A program made the position numbers and the translations under genes. Shown here piece by piece: positions 13,389 to 20,232 of a stretch of DNA of 20,232 nucleotides. The first letter of the stretch is position 1, and every line of letters starts with the position of its first letter. Source of the stretch: DATAAM01 sp036260075 (GTDB lineage Bacteria; Actinomycetota; Acidimicrobiia; Acidimicrobiales; JAHWLA01); the NCBI GenBank assembly GCA_036260075.1, contig DATAAM010000083.1, positions 1-20,232 on the forward strand, written 5' to 3'. The notes under the pieces are model-generated. The model was not told where the DNA came from. It was given only the letters and a program-made list of their open reading frames with translations, and did not search any database.

Positions 13389-14276
13389 TCACCAGCCGCG
13401 CTCGGCCAGCTTCACCTCGGGGTCGGTGATCCCCCGCATGGCCTCGCCCAGCCCGCGGCTGACCTTGGCCACGATCGACGGGTCGCGGAAGTGGGTGGTG
13501 GCCTCCACGATGGCCCGGGCCGTCTTGGCCGGGTCGGACGACTTGAAGATGCCCGATCCCACGAACACGGCCTCGGCACCCAGCTGCATCACCAACGACG
13601 CGTCGGCCGGGGTGGCGATGCCGCCCGCGCAGAACAGCGGCACGGGGAGCCGCCCCGTCTCCGCCAGCTCCTGCACCAGTCCCACGGGCGCCTGGAGCTG
13701 CTTGGCCCAGCCGTACAGCTCGGCCGAGTCGGCCTGCGTGATGCGCCGGATGTCGCCCAGGATCGAGCGCAGGTGGCGCACCGCCTCGACGATGTTGCCG
13801 GTGCCCGCCTCGCCCTTGGAGCGGATCATGGCCGCCCCCTCGGAGATGCGCCGGAGCGCCTCGCCCAGGTTGGTGGCGCCGCAGACGAAGGGAACGGTGA
13901 ACGCCCACTTGTCGATGTGGTGGGCTTCGTCGGCGGGGGTGAGCACCTCGGACTCGTCGACGTAGTCGACGCCCAACGACTCGAGCACCTGCGCCTCGGC
14001 GAAGTGGCCGATGCGGGCCTTGGCCATCACCGGGATGGTCACCGCCGCCTTGATGCCCTCGATCAGGGCCGGGTCGCTCATGCGGGCCACGCCGCCGTCG
14101 CGGCGGATGTCGGCGGGCACCCGTTCGAGCGCCATGACGGAGACGGCGCCCGCGTCCTCGGCGATCTTCGCCTGCTCGGGGGTGACGACGTCCATGATGA
14201 CGCCGCCCCGCAGCATCTCGGCCAAGCCTCGCTTGACGCGGTCGGTTCCCGTCTCCCGTGCAGCCATGGCCGCCAT
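13389..14276 (-). CDS. pdxS: Pyridoxal 5'-phosphate synthase subunit PdxS
   Basis: This TIM-barrel enzyme combines ribose 5-phosphate, glyceraldehyde 3-phosphate and PdxT-derived ammonia into PLP. It is about 295 aa from this ATG. Seen are GTDRVKRGLAEMLRGGVIMDVV, the catalytic lysine in PVMAKARIGHFAEAQ, the second lysine in IRSKGEAGTGN, and the phosphate site CAGGIATPADASLVMQLGAEAVFVGSGIF. Start choice is uncertain: ATG 14276 is used here, ATG 14267 is three codons later, and a TTG lies at 14297. Conservation begins only after all of them. It is the first gene of pdxS-pdxT, and a 7-bp stem hairpin at 14281-14306 lies just upstream. Confidence 0.95.
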   Translation of the reverse strand: MAAMAARETGTDRVKRGLAEMLRGGVIMDVVTPEQAKIAEDAGAVSVMALERVPADIRRDGGVARMSDPALIEGIKAAVTIPVMAKARIGHFAEAQVLESLGVDYVDESEVLTPADEAHHIDKWAFTVPFVCGATNLGEALRRISEGAAMIRSKGEAGTGNIVEAVRHLRSILGDIRRITQADSAELYGWAKQLQAPVGLVQELAETGRLPVPLFCAGGIATPADASLVMQLGAEAVFVGSGIFKSSDPAKTARAIVEATTHFRDPSIVAKVSRGLGEAMRGITDPEVKLAERGW

Positions 14277-14280
14277 TCTA

Positions 14281-14306
14281 CGGGCGGCCCGCGACAACCC
14301 CGCCCG
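14281..14306 (-). terminator. Hairpin between the first DUF3048 gene and pdxS
   Basis: CGGGCGG (14281-14287) and CCGCCCG (14300-14306) pair perfectly around 12 bases. The hairpin begins 3 bases after the DUF3048 stop and ends 4 bases before the pdxS ATG. It has no U-tract, so it is either a weak terminator or part of the pdxS leader. Confidence 0.4.
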
Positions 14307-14309
14307 GGT

Positions 14310-15329
14310 TTACTTGACCGATGTGGCTGCGCCGATGGGCGCCAGGCCGATCCAGGTGGTGCCCGGCGTCATCGCGATGGGCAGCCCGGCGCCGTCCTTG
14401 TACTCCGTGATGGCAGCCGCGTTGGCCTTGGCCCAGCGCCCCTTCACCAGCCGTCCGTTGGACAGCACCCAGGCGTCGCCTGCCCCCGTGACCTCGGCCG
14501 TCGGGACCGGGAAGCCCGCCGGGTCGCGTGAGGAGGTGTTGGAGTACCGCACGAACTGGATGATCACGTTGGTGAAGCCGATCTGGGCCCCGTCCTCCAC
14601 CGTGTGCTGGGTGCCGTTGGTGGTGCGCCGCCACACCGACGTCGCCGGGTCCCACACCCACTCGGCCTTGGTCTGGCCGCCCATCTGCACCGTGAGGTGC
14701 GTGAGCGGCGCCCCGCCCGCCACGCCGAAGGGCTGGCCGCTGGGCAGGAAGGTGAACAGCGGCGGGGGCGGGAGGACGTCGTCCTTCGCCCCCTTGTAGA
14801 GCGCGGCGGTGGACGTGAAGAGGTTGTGCGGGCCGGGCCGGTCGTTGCGCTTTGTGTACGCCTTCGTCAGCTCGTCGTAGCCGACCAGTGTGACGGGCGC
14901 CCGCTTGATGAGGCGCACGAACTGCGGCGCCCCGCCCGAGTAGGCGAACAGCCCCCGCAGCGGCGTGACGATGTCGGGGTCGACGGGACGCACCGAGCGC
15001 ACCGGCCCCACCGAGGCGGCGTCGCGCGAATGGAACACGGCCAGGAACCGCACCACGCCGCCTTCCACCATCTCCTCGTAGACCACGTCGGCGGCGTCGA
15101 GACCGGCCTGCGGGCGGGCCTGCGGGGCGTTGTCGATCTTCACGATCAGGGCGGGCCGTCGCTGCTTGTCCTCGCTGGGCTGGGGCAGGCCGGTGAGGAA
15201 GGCGGCCGGCGGCGGCGCCGTGGTGGTGGTCTCCTTGGGCGTGGTCGTCGTGCGCTTCGACTCGTCGTCGCCGCCCCCGCAGGCGGCCAGGAGGCAGGCG
15301 ACGAGGGCGGCGATCAGGCTGCGGCGCAT
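14310..15329 (-). CDS. DUF3048 (YerB-like) lipoprotein, paralogue 1
   Basis: This 339-aa exported lipoprotein starts with a short signal peptide, and the lipobox LAAC places the lipid on C17. A Thr/Pro linker (about 27-42) leads to the DUF3048 N-terminal domain. Its conserved core is PALIVKIDNAPQARPQ, then DVVYEEMVEGGVVRFLAVFHS, GPVRSVRPVD and FAYSGG. The C-terminal half (about 205-335) has HLTVQM, TNVIIQFV, GDAWVLSNGRLVKGRW and MTPGTTWIGL. B. subtilis YerB belongs to this family, and its biochemical role is not established. ATG 15329 was chosen because the signal peptide starts there. Longer upstream reading runs through a palindrome. It lies 80 bases after its paralogue. Confidence 0.93.
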   Translation of the reverse strand: MRRSLIAALVACLLAACGGGDDESKRTTTTPKETTTTAPPPAAFLTGLPQPSEDKQRRPALIVKIDNAPQARPQAGLDAADVVYEEMVEGGVVRFLAVFHSRDAASVGPVRSVRPVDPDIVTPLRGLFAYSGGAPQFVRLIKRAPVTLVGYDELTKAYTKRNDRPGPHNLFTSTAALYKGAKDDVLPPPPLFTFLPSGQPFGVAGGAPLTHLTVQMGGQTKAEWVWDPATSVWRRTTNGTQHTVEDGAQIGFTNVIIQFVRYSNTSSRDPAGFPVPTAEVTGAGDAWVLSNGRLVKGRWAKANAAAITEYKDGAGLPIAMTPGTTWIGLAPIGAATSVK

Positions 15330-15351
15330 CCCACGATGAGAGCACCCCGCA

Positions 15352-15406
15352 CCGTTCTGGTGGGGGATCGACGCGCTGGGGCGTCTCGATCCCCCACCAG
15401 AAGCGG
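15352..15406. repeat. Perfect 17-bp inverted repeat between the DUF3048 genes (copy 2 of a shared element)
   Basis: TTCTGGTGGGGGATCGA (15355-15371) and TCGATCCCCCACCAGAA (15386-15402) pair without mismatch around 14 bases. CCG/CGG extends the ends past one bulged G. It starts 3 bases after the upstream DUF3048 stop and could act as a U-less terminator. Its arms share CCGTTCTGG, GG and GGATC, and the mirrored half, with the palindrome in ruvA (10227-10282). Confidence 0.85.
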
Positions 15407-15409
15407 GCA

Positions 15410-16483
15410 TCAGTGGACGGCGGCGGTACCCGGCTGGGGCAACTCCACCCACGTTGTGCCCGGCGTGAGCTTGACCGGCGCGCCGTGGGCGTCGAGGTAC
15501 TCCGTCACGGCCTCCAGCGCCGGTCGCCGCCACTTGCCCTTCACCACCTTGCCGTCGGTCAACACCCAGGCGTCCCCCTCGCCCACCAGCGCCGCCGCAG
15601 GCACGATGGCCCCGGAGCGATCGCGCAGGCCGGTGTCGTTGTACTGCACGAACTGCACGATCACGTTGCGGGCCGACACCTGGTTGCCCGCGGTGTCGCG
15701 GTGCACTCCGCCGTCCTGGCTGCGGCGCCACAGGCCCGCGCCCGCGTCCCAGCCCCACTGCACCCGCGTGACCACTGTGCCGCGGTACTCCATGCTCGCC
15801 CCGCCCGCCGGTGTGGGCAGCGGGTCGCCGACCGGGGAGGGCTCCCCCTGCCCTCGGAACCAGAACGGCACGGGAGGCGGCCCCGACCCCTGCGGGGTGT
15901 GGGAGAACAGGCGGAACGTGCCGGTGAACAGGTTGTACGGCGCGGGCCTGCCTCGGCGGCGCTCGTAGTCGCCGGGGAAGGCGTTGATCCCCACGTTCAC
16001 CACCGGCGATGTGGCGATGAGCTTCTCGAAGGCGGCGTTGGCGCCCGAGTAGGCGAACAGGGGCCGGTTCAGCGAGTGGGCGATGTGCATGTCGGTGGAG
16101 CGGGCCGACCGCACCGGGCCCAGGTCTGTCGCCTCCTGCGAGTGGTAAACGACGGCGAAGCGGGTCACGCCGCCTTCGACCATCTCCTCGAACACGAGGT
16201 CGGCCTCGGCCAGGCCCACCTGCGGCCGGGCCAGCGGGGCGTTGTCGATCTTCACGATGAGCGCCGGGCGCCCCAGGCGGGACGGCTCGGCAGGCAGCCC
16301 CGTGAGCGGCGCGTGGCCCGGCGGCACGGTCGGCCCCGCGGGCGGCGGCGGAGGCGCGGCCTGCGTGGTGGGCGGCGCCGTGGTGGTCGTGGTCGTCTTC
16401 GCCTCCTCCTTCTTGTCGCCGCCGCCGCAGGCAGCGACGACGAGGGTGAGGACGAGGGCGACGGCAAACAGGCGAACGCGCAT
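15410..16483 (-). CDS. DUF3048 (YerB-like) lipoprotein, paralogue 2
   Basis: This 357-aa lipoprotein has a signal peptide with lipobox VAAC (C19), then a charged KKEE stretch and a long Thr/Pro linker (about 30-58). Two DUF3048 domains follow. The family core is PALIVKIDNAPLARPQ (73-88), DLVFEEMVEGGVTRFAVVYHS, GPVRSARSTD and FAYSGA. The C-terminal part has NVIVQFVQYND, GDAWVLTDGKVVKGKW and LTPGTTWVEL. It aligns along its whole length with the next gene, so the pair is a tandem duplication with clear divergence. The ATG at 16483 shares one base with the htpX stop (TGATG), so it is coupled to htpX. That suggests a role in envelope maintenance (inference). Confidence 0.93.
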   Translation of the reverse strand: MRVRLFAVALVLTLVVAACGGGDKKEEAKTTTTTTAPPTTQAAPPPPPAGPTVPPGHAPLTGLPAEPSRLGRPALIVKIDNAPLARPQVGLAEADLVFEEMVEGGVTRFAVVYHSQEATDLGPVRSARSTDMHIAHSLNRPLFAYSGANAAFEKLIATSPVVNVGINAFPGDYERRRGRPAPYNLFTGTFRLFSHTPQGSGPPPVPFWFRGQGEPSPVGDPLPTPAGGASMEYRGTVVTRVQWGWDAGAGLWRRSQDGGVHRDTAGNQVSARNVIVQFVQYNDTGLRDRSGAIVPAAALVGEGDAWVLTDGKVVKGKWRRPALEAVTEYLDAHGAPVKLTPGTTWVELPQPGTAAVH

Positions 16484-17382
16484 CACAGCTCCCTGAGCGC
16501 CTGGATGCGCTCCTCCAACGGTGGATGGGTGTCGAACAGGCGCCCGAGCCAGGCGAACCGGCCCTCCGACTCGGCCCGGGCCACGGGCGATTCGATCCAG
16601 AGGTGGGCGGTGGCGTGCGAGCCGGTGCCGACGACGGTCCTGTCTTCGCGCAGCTTCTCGAGCGCGGAGATGAGGCCGGGCGGGTAGCGGGTGAACGACA
16701 CGCCCGTCATGTCGGCCAGCGTCTCCCGCCGCCGGCTCACGGCGTACTGCATGAGCCGGGCGATCAGCGGGCTCGCCACCAACAGCACCAGGCTGACGAC
16801 GGCGACCACGGCGCCGGCGGGGTTGTCGCGGTCGCGTCGACGGGCGCCGCCCCACCACAGGAACCGCATGCCCCAGTTGGCCAGCAGCACCACGATGCCG
16901 ACCATCGTGACCGCCAGCGTCGACACGAGGATGTCGTAGTTCTTGATGTGGCTGAGCTCGTGGGCGATCACGCCCTCCAGCTCCACTCGGTTGAGCTTCT
17001 CCAGGAGGCCGGTGGTGCACGCGATCGCCGCGTGCCGAGGGTTGCGACCGGTGGCGAAGGCGTTGGGGGCGGGGTCGTCGACGATGTACACGCGGGGCTT
17101 GGGCAGGCCCGCGGCGATGCAGAGGCCCTCGACCAGGTTGTGCAGGCGGGCGTGCTCCACGGGGTCGGCGGGGCGCGCCCCGCTCATGCGCAGCGCCACC
17201 GCGTCGGACTTCCAGTAGGACGCGAAGGACGTGAGCGCCACGAAGGCGAAGGCCACGAGCAGGCCCACCGGCCCGCCGCCGAGCAGGACGTTGAAGGCCC
17301 ATGCCACGGCCCCGACCACGACGACGAAGGCCGCCACCAGGAGCGCGGAGCGGCGCTTGTTCGCCGAGATCTGCTCGAACAC
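16483..17382 (-). CDS. htpX: HtpX-like M48 membrane metalloprotease
   Basis: This 299-aa integral-membrane zinc protease has its catalytic domain on the cytosolic side. Two N-terminal TM segments (about 13-33 and 37-55) precede the HEXXH site IAHELSHIKN (H141, E142, H145). Two more TM segments (about 150-170 and 190-210) follow, then SRRRETLAD, which holds the third zinc ligand E220. Members degrade misfolded membrane proteins. The start GTG 17382 is 6 bases after the lemA stop and the stop overlaps the DUF3048 gene. The lemA-htpX pairing recurs in many bacteria. Length is normal. Confidence 0.94.
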   Translation of the reverse strand: MFEQISANKRRSALLVAAFVVVVGAVAWAFNVLLGGGPVGLLVAFAFVALTSFASYWKSDAVALRMSGARPADPVEHARLHNLVEGLCIAAGLPKPRVYIVDDPAPNAFATGRNPRHAAIACTTGLLEKLNRVELEGVIAHELSHIKNYDILVSTLAVTMVGIVVLLANWGMRFLWWGGARRRDRDNPAGAVVAVVSLVLLVASPLIARLMQYAVSRRRETLADMTGVSFTRYPPGLISALEKLREDRTVVGTGSHATAHLWIESPVARAESEGRFAWLGRLFDTHPPLEERIQALREL

Positions 17383-17388
17383 CGGGCT

Positions 17389-17946
17389 CTAGAAGCGGAC
17401 CGAGACCGGGCCGCGGCTGGTGTCGTCCGCCTCGAAGTACTCCCGCTCGGTGAAGCGGAAGGCACGTGCGATCACGTTGCTCGGCACGGACTGGATGCGG
17501 GTGTTGTAGGCCTGCACGCTGTCGTTGTAGAACTGCCGGGCGTAGGCGATGCGGCCTTCGGTGCCCGCCAGCTCCTCCTGCAAGGAGAGGAAGTTCTGGT
17601 TCGCCTTCAGGTCGGGGTAGGCCTCGGCCACGGCGAACAGCGAGCGCAGGGCGCTCGTCACCATGTTCTCCGCCTGCGCCTGTTGGGCCACGCCCTCGGC
17701 GCCGATGGCGGCGGCCCGCGCCCGCGTGACCTCGTCGAACACGCCCCGCTCGTGGGCGGCGTAGCCCTTCACCGTCTCCACCAGGTTGGGGATGAGGTCG
17801 TAGCGGCGCTGCAGCTGCACGTCGATCTGCGACCAGGCGCCTTCGATGCGGTTCCGCAACCCGACGAGGCGGTTGTAGAGCAGGACCACGGCGAGCGCCG
17901 TGACGACCACGACGCCGAGGACGATCCAACCGATCACACGGGCCAT
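17389..17946 (-). CDS. lemA: LemA family protein
   Basis: This 185-aa protein has one N-terminal TM segment (about 5-23) followed by a helical domain. It shows the family motifs LRNRIEGAWSQIDVQLQRRYDLIPNLVETVKGYAAHE, YPDLKANQNFLSLQEELAGTE and RIAYARQFYNDSVQAYN. The role of LemA proteins is not well defined; they are often encoded beside htpX or TPM-domain genes. It is first in the lemA-htpX-DUF3048 unit. The ATG at 17946 directly precedes the TM segment and faces a divergent surface-protein gene. Confidence 0.94.
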   Translation of the reverse strand: MARVIGWIVLGVVVVTALAVVLLYNRLVGLRNRIEGAWSQIDVQLQRRYDLIPNLVETVKGYAAHERGVFDEVTRARAAAIGAEGVAQQAQAENMVTSALRSLFAVAEAYPDLKANQNFLSLQEELAGTEGRIAYARQFYNDSVQAYNTRIQSVPSNVIARAFRFTEREYFEADDTSRGPVSVRF

Positions 17947-18094
17947 GGTAGGCGCGCCCCCTCGCCGTTTCGCGGCAGCGAGGCCGGACTAGTCCCATCG
18001 CGCGGCCACAAATGGGCAGATCGGGCGATAGGCAAAGACCCGCTCCGCGGTCAAAGTGCCCAAGGTGGTAGCAGACACCCGAACTGGGGGACGC
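17947..18094. promoter_or_regulatory. Divergent region with palindrome and candidate structured leader
   Basis: This 148-bp gap is the largest in the window. It contains the perfect palindrome GGACTAGTCC (17986-17995), a possible operator near lemA. At 18021-18082, upstream of the surface-protein gene, a three-way fold can be drawn. TCGGG (18021-18025) pairs with CCCGA (18078-18082). GGCA/TGCC (18031-18034 with 18057-18060) is stacked with GACC/GGTC (18037-18040 with 18049-18052) across an A-rich internal loop. A GGTG/CACC hairpin (18064-18067 with 18076-18079) completes it, though it competes with the closing stem for two bases. It does not match a riboswitch class I know. Confidence 0.4.
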
Positions 18095-19837
18095 ATGCGC
18101 AACGTACGGGCGGCCGTGGCCGCAGCACTCACCCTGAGCCTGTTCGCCGCCCTGTCCTCGGGGCCCGCGACGGCCGCGGCCACCGGCGTGGGGACCGCCT
18201 CGGCCGAGACGACGGTGGTCGCCGTCGACCTCGGCTCCAACGGCGCCCTCCTGGCGGTGCGGCTCCTGGGCGACGACGCCCGAGGCACGATCGACCCGAA
18301 GGTGGCCTCGGCCGCCGAGGCGTTCGGCCGCGTCACCGGGCTGTCGGTGGACAGTTCCGTCGACGCGCTCGACAAGTCGTCCGGGCGGCTCGAGAGCAAG
18401 GACCCCGGCGGCCAGAAGCAGGTGACGCAGGGCTCCGTGAACCTCGCCAACCCGGCGCCGGGCGTGACGCTCCCCTCTGCCGTGGTCACCGGCACCATCG
18501 GGCTCACCAGCCTGTCGTCGAACGCCACGGCCACCAAGTCGGTCTCCACCATCGCAGGCAACGTCACCAACGCCACCCTCGGCGGCGCGCTGGCGAAGCT
18601 TCAGGGCGTCTCCTCCACCCTCACCGCCACGGCGGCGAACACGGCCTCCGAGACCACCCGCAGCGTGAAGGTCGACCAGGTGGTCGTGCTCGACCTCGGC
18701 GCCTTCCTCGAGGGGCTGGGCCTGTCGGTCCTCGACCTGCCCGTGCCCACAGTGACCGCGCTGCTGGAGACACTCGACCTCGACGTGGGCAGCGTGGCGG
18801 CCGATGCCATCGTCGACACCGTCGAAGACCTGAACGCCACGATCGACACGGTCCAGGCCCAGGTGACGACGTTGACGAACACAGGGCTCGGCAGCGGCAC
18901 CGTGGGCAGCGTCGTGACGCTGGTGAACAACACGCCGCTCGGCACACTGATCGACACCACAACGCAGGCGACGATCACAAACGCCACCCAGCTCATCGCC
19001 GAGCTCCAGGCCGTGATCGACGAGCTGCAGGCCACACTCTCCGACCTCCTGATCGGCGCCGCCGAGGTGCTCGACGGCGCCCCGCTCCTGTCGGTCGACG
19101 GCCTGGAGGTCACGATCGGCACCAAGGCGGCCGACACCACCGGCAACAGCAGCACGACCAGGTCCGGCAAGATCGGCTCGGTCACCGTGGGCGGCGTCAC
19201 AATCCCCGGCGTCGACCTGCTGGCCACCGCCGACAAGCTGAAGGCCACGGTCAAGTCCGTCACCGACGAGCTCGACGGCGTGCTCGGCACGCTCGACGAC
19301 GACTTGGCCGGCATGGTCTCGGTGGTGCTGTTCGAAGAGGTTGCCGGCGCGGGCGTGAGCACCGCCAACGGCTACGTGAAGGCCGTGCAGGGCATCACCG
19401 GCCTGCGGGCAACGGTCACGCCGCCCGCGGCGCTGGCCACGATCGTCGACGGCATCCTCGCCCTGCCCGGCGTGGGCGACGTCATCGCCGCGGCAACCGG
19501 TCCCACCTCGGTGCCGCAGCTGGACGGGGCCATGGACGACCTCAAGGTCGCCCTCGGCACCACCCGCTCGCTGGGCGGCGGCGGCTCCGTGCGGCTCGCC
19601 CACGTGCTGGGCACCTCGGAGTTCGCGGCTGCCACGTCGGGCACCGGGGGGCCGGGCGGCGGCACCGGCGGCGGCACGCCGGGCGAGGCCGATCGCTCGC
19701 TGCCCGCCACCGGCCGCAACGGCACCCTGCCGCTGACGGCGCTGGCCACGCTGCTCGTGGCCCTCGGCCTCGGGTTCCGGAACTGGGTGCACATGCCGGT
19801 CCGGGCCGTCGGGCTTCGCACGAACAGGACGCGCTGA
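18095..19837 (+). CDS. Secreted surface protein with LPATG-type C-terminal anchor
   Basis: I do not recognise the family of this 580-aa protein. A signal peptide (about 1-28) is followed by a Val/Thr/Ala-rich, probably beta-rich part (about 38-200). Next is a largely helical part with coiled-coil-like stretches around 235-262 and 296-322 (for example TQLIAELQAVIDELQATL). Another mixed domain reaches about 490, then a Gly-rich linker (494-530). The end is a sorting signal: LPATG at 536-540, a hydrophobic segment (about 544-562) and a basic tail. The whole chain has no cysteine and a single tryptophan (W564). The tail after the hydrophobic part, 16-20 residues, is longer than usual. ATG 18095 is preferred over GTG 18056 because it begins the signal peptide and follows GGGGGA. 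No sortase gene is in the window. Confidence 0.85.
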   Translation: MRNVRAAVAAALTLSLFAALSSGPATAAATGVGTASAETTVVAVDLGSNGALLAVRLLGDDARGTIDPKVASAAEAFGRVTGLSVDSSVDALDKSSGRLESKDPGGQKQVTQGSVNLANPAPGVTLPSAVVTGTIGLTSLSSNATATKSVSTIAGNVTNATLGGALAKLQGVSSTLTATAANTASETTRSVKVDQVVVLDLGAFLEGLGLSVLDLPVPTVTALLETLDLDVGSVAADAIVDTVEDLNATIDTVQAQVTTLTNTGLGSGTVGSVVTLVNNTPLGTLIDTTTQATITNATQLIAELQAVIDELQATLSDLLIGAAEVLDGAPLLSVDGLEVTIGTKAADTTGNSSTTRSGKIGSVTVGGVTIPGVDLLATADKLKATVKSVTDELDGVLGTLDDDLAGMVSVVLFEEVAGAGVSTANGYVKAVQGITGLRATVTPPAALATIVDGILALPGVGDVIAAATGPTSVPQLDGAMDDLKVALGTTRSLGGGGSVRLAHVLGTSEFAAATSGTGGPGGGTGGGTPGEADRSLPATGRNGTLPLTALATLLVALGLGFRNWVHMPVRAVGLRTNRTR

Positions 19838-19877
19838 CCCGTCCTCCACCAGACGACGCACTCGGCGGGTCACGCAC

Positions 19878-19913
19878 CAAGAGGGGCCTCTTCCCCAGTG
19901 GAGGCCCCTCTTG
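19878..19913. terminator. Strong bidirectional-type terminator hairpin
   Basis: CAAGAGGGGCCTC (19878-19890) and GAGGCCCCTCTTG (19901-19913) form a perfect 13-bp stem with a 10-base loop, 40 bases after the surface-protein stop. The stem ends in TTG without a longer T-run, as is common in GC-rich actinobacteria. It insulates the next gene, whose likely -10 starts 5 bases later. Confidence 0.85.
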
Positions 19914-19917
19914 CGCG

Positions 19918-19923
19918 CATACT
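19918..19923 (+). promoter_or_regulatory. Putative -10 of a leaderless lipoprotein promoter
   Basis: CATACT matches TATAAT at four of six positions and lies 6 bases before GTG 19930. This spacing suits a leaderless transcript. No convincing -35 is visible. Confidence 0.35.
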
Positions 19924-19929
19924 GTGCTC

Positions 19930-20232
19930 GTGGCTCTTCGCCTGACGGCTCGTCGCGGTGCCGGCGGGCGCGCCAACCCCGCCGGCCTGGTCCTGCTGCT
20001 GTTGCTGCTGACCGCCTGCCCCCGCGACGAGTCCCCCACCGTCTCGGCCGACGACACCACCACCTCGTCGTCGACGACGTCGACCACCGCGCTCGTCGCC
20101 ACGCCGTTGCCCGCGTCGGCGCCCGCGGGCGCCACCCGGGGCTACCTCCGGGACGTACGGGTGGCGGCGCACCCGGGCTACGACCGCGTGGTCTTCGAGT
20201 TCGAGGACGCCCTGCCCGGGTACCGGGTGGCG
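19930..20232 (+). CDS. AMIN-like domain lipoprotein (partial, runs off the window)
   Basis: The first 101 codons of an exported lipoprotein are present. An Arg-rich n-region (LRLTARRGAGGR) and a Leu-rich core end in the lipobox LTAC, with the cysteine at residue 30. A Thr/Ser/Asp linker (TTTSSSTTSTT) follows. The last 30 residues, YLRDVRVAAHPGYDRVVFEF and PGYRVA, match the start of the actinobacterial AMIN-like domain, which is thought to bind cell-wall components. GTG 19930 is chosen because of the -10-like hexamer 6 bases upstream. GTG 19924 is in frame and would add two codons. The reading frame is open to the window end. Confidence 0.8.
   Translation, partial: MALRLTARRGAGGRANPAGLVLLLLLLTACPRDESPTVSADDTTTSSSTTSTTALVATPLPASAPAGATRGYLRDVRVAAHPGYDRVVFEFEDALPGYRVA

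Noticed and set aside
18021..18082. c-di-GMP (GEMM) or c-di-AMP riboswitch
   Set aside because: The GCAAA-like and GGTAGC pieces are suggestive, but the diagnostic GACGCAAAGCC element and correct spacing are missing. Kept only as an unassigned structured leader.
18601..19368. Ser/Thr/Val-rich minus-strand frame opposite the surface protein
   Set aside because: No ribosome site and no domain. The plus-strand frame has a signal peptide and an LPATG anchor, so this is a shadow.
15410..19873. A 1487-codon minus-strand frame across DUF3048, htpX, lemA and the surface gene
   Set aside because: Only its last 357 residues are a real protein (DUF3048). The rest covers htpX and lemA in another frame and antisense to a plus-strand gene.

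Overview
This 20.2 kb window is GC-rich (about 70% or more) bacterial chromosome, densely packed with genes. The gene content points to Actinomycetota: an actinobacterial pdxS-pdxT-yebC-ruvCAB neighbourhood, yajC-secD-secF, apt-rel, many GTG starts, four-base start/stop overlaps and a mycobacterial-type LexA box. Thr/Pro-rich linkers after lipoboxes and inside SecD, plus a complete queA-tgt pair, make class Acidimicrobiia my best guess. That is inference, not a measured placement.

Layout. (1) 34-7725, minus strand: queA, tgt, yajC, secD, secF, apt, rel, transcribed right to left. This is tRNA queuosine modification, then Sec translocase accessory subunits, adenine salvage and the bifunctional (p)ppGpp enzyme. 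The order queA-tgt-yajC-secD-secF matches E. coli. (2) 7830-9172, plus strand: a two-gene unit set against the surrounding minus-strand genes. It encodes an ECF-like sigma factor with a long C-terminal extension holding a possible membrane segment, translationally coupled to an 87-aa secreted three-cysteine protein. It ends one base from the ruvB stop. (3) 9174-14276, minus strand: pdxS, pdxT, yebC, a PrxQ/Bcp-type peroxiredoxin, ruvC, ruvA, ruvB. They cover PLP synthesis, YebC/PmpR function, peroxide defence and Holliday-junction processing. A LexA-type box and a leaderless-type -10 sit on the ruvC start. (4) 14310-17946, minus strand: lemA, htpX and two tandem DUF3048 (YerB-like) lipoproteins, an envelope group. 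(5) 18095-19837, plus strand: a 580-aa secreted, cysteine-free surface protein with an LPATG-type C-terminal anchor. A candidate structured leader precedes it and a strong hairpin terminator follows. (6) 19930 to the window end, plus strand: the start of an AMIN-like lipoprotein.

The least expected structure lies in and between the minus-strand genes: several long palindromes. Two of them share arm sequence: one between the DUF3048 genes, and one inside the 3' end of ruvA, where it encodes a non-canonical RuvA tail. They look like copies of a mobile palindromic element. No intergenic gap exceeds 150 bp. I saw no rRNA, tRNA, CRISPR array, transposase or phage gene.
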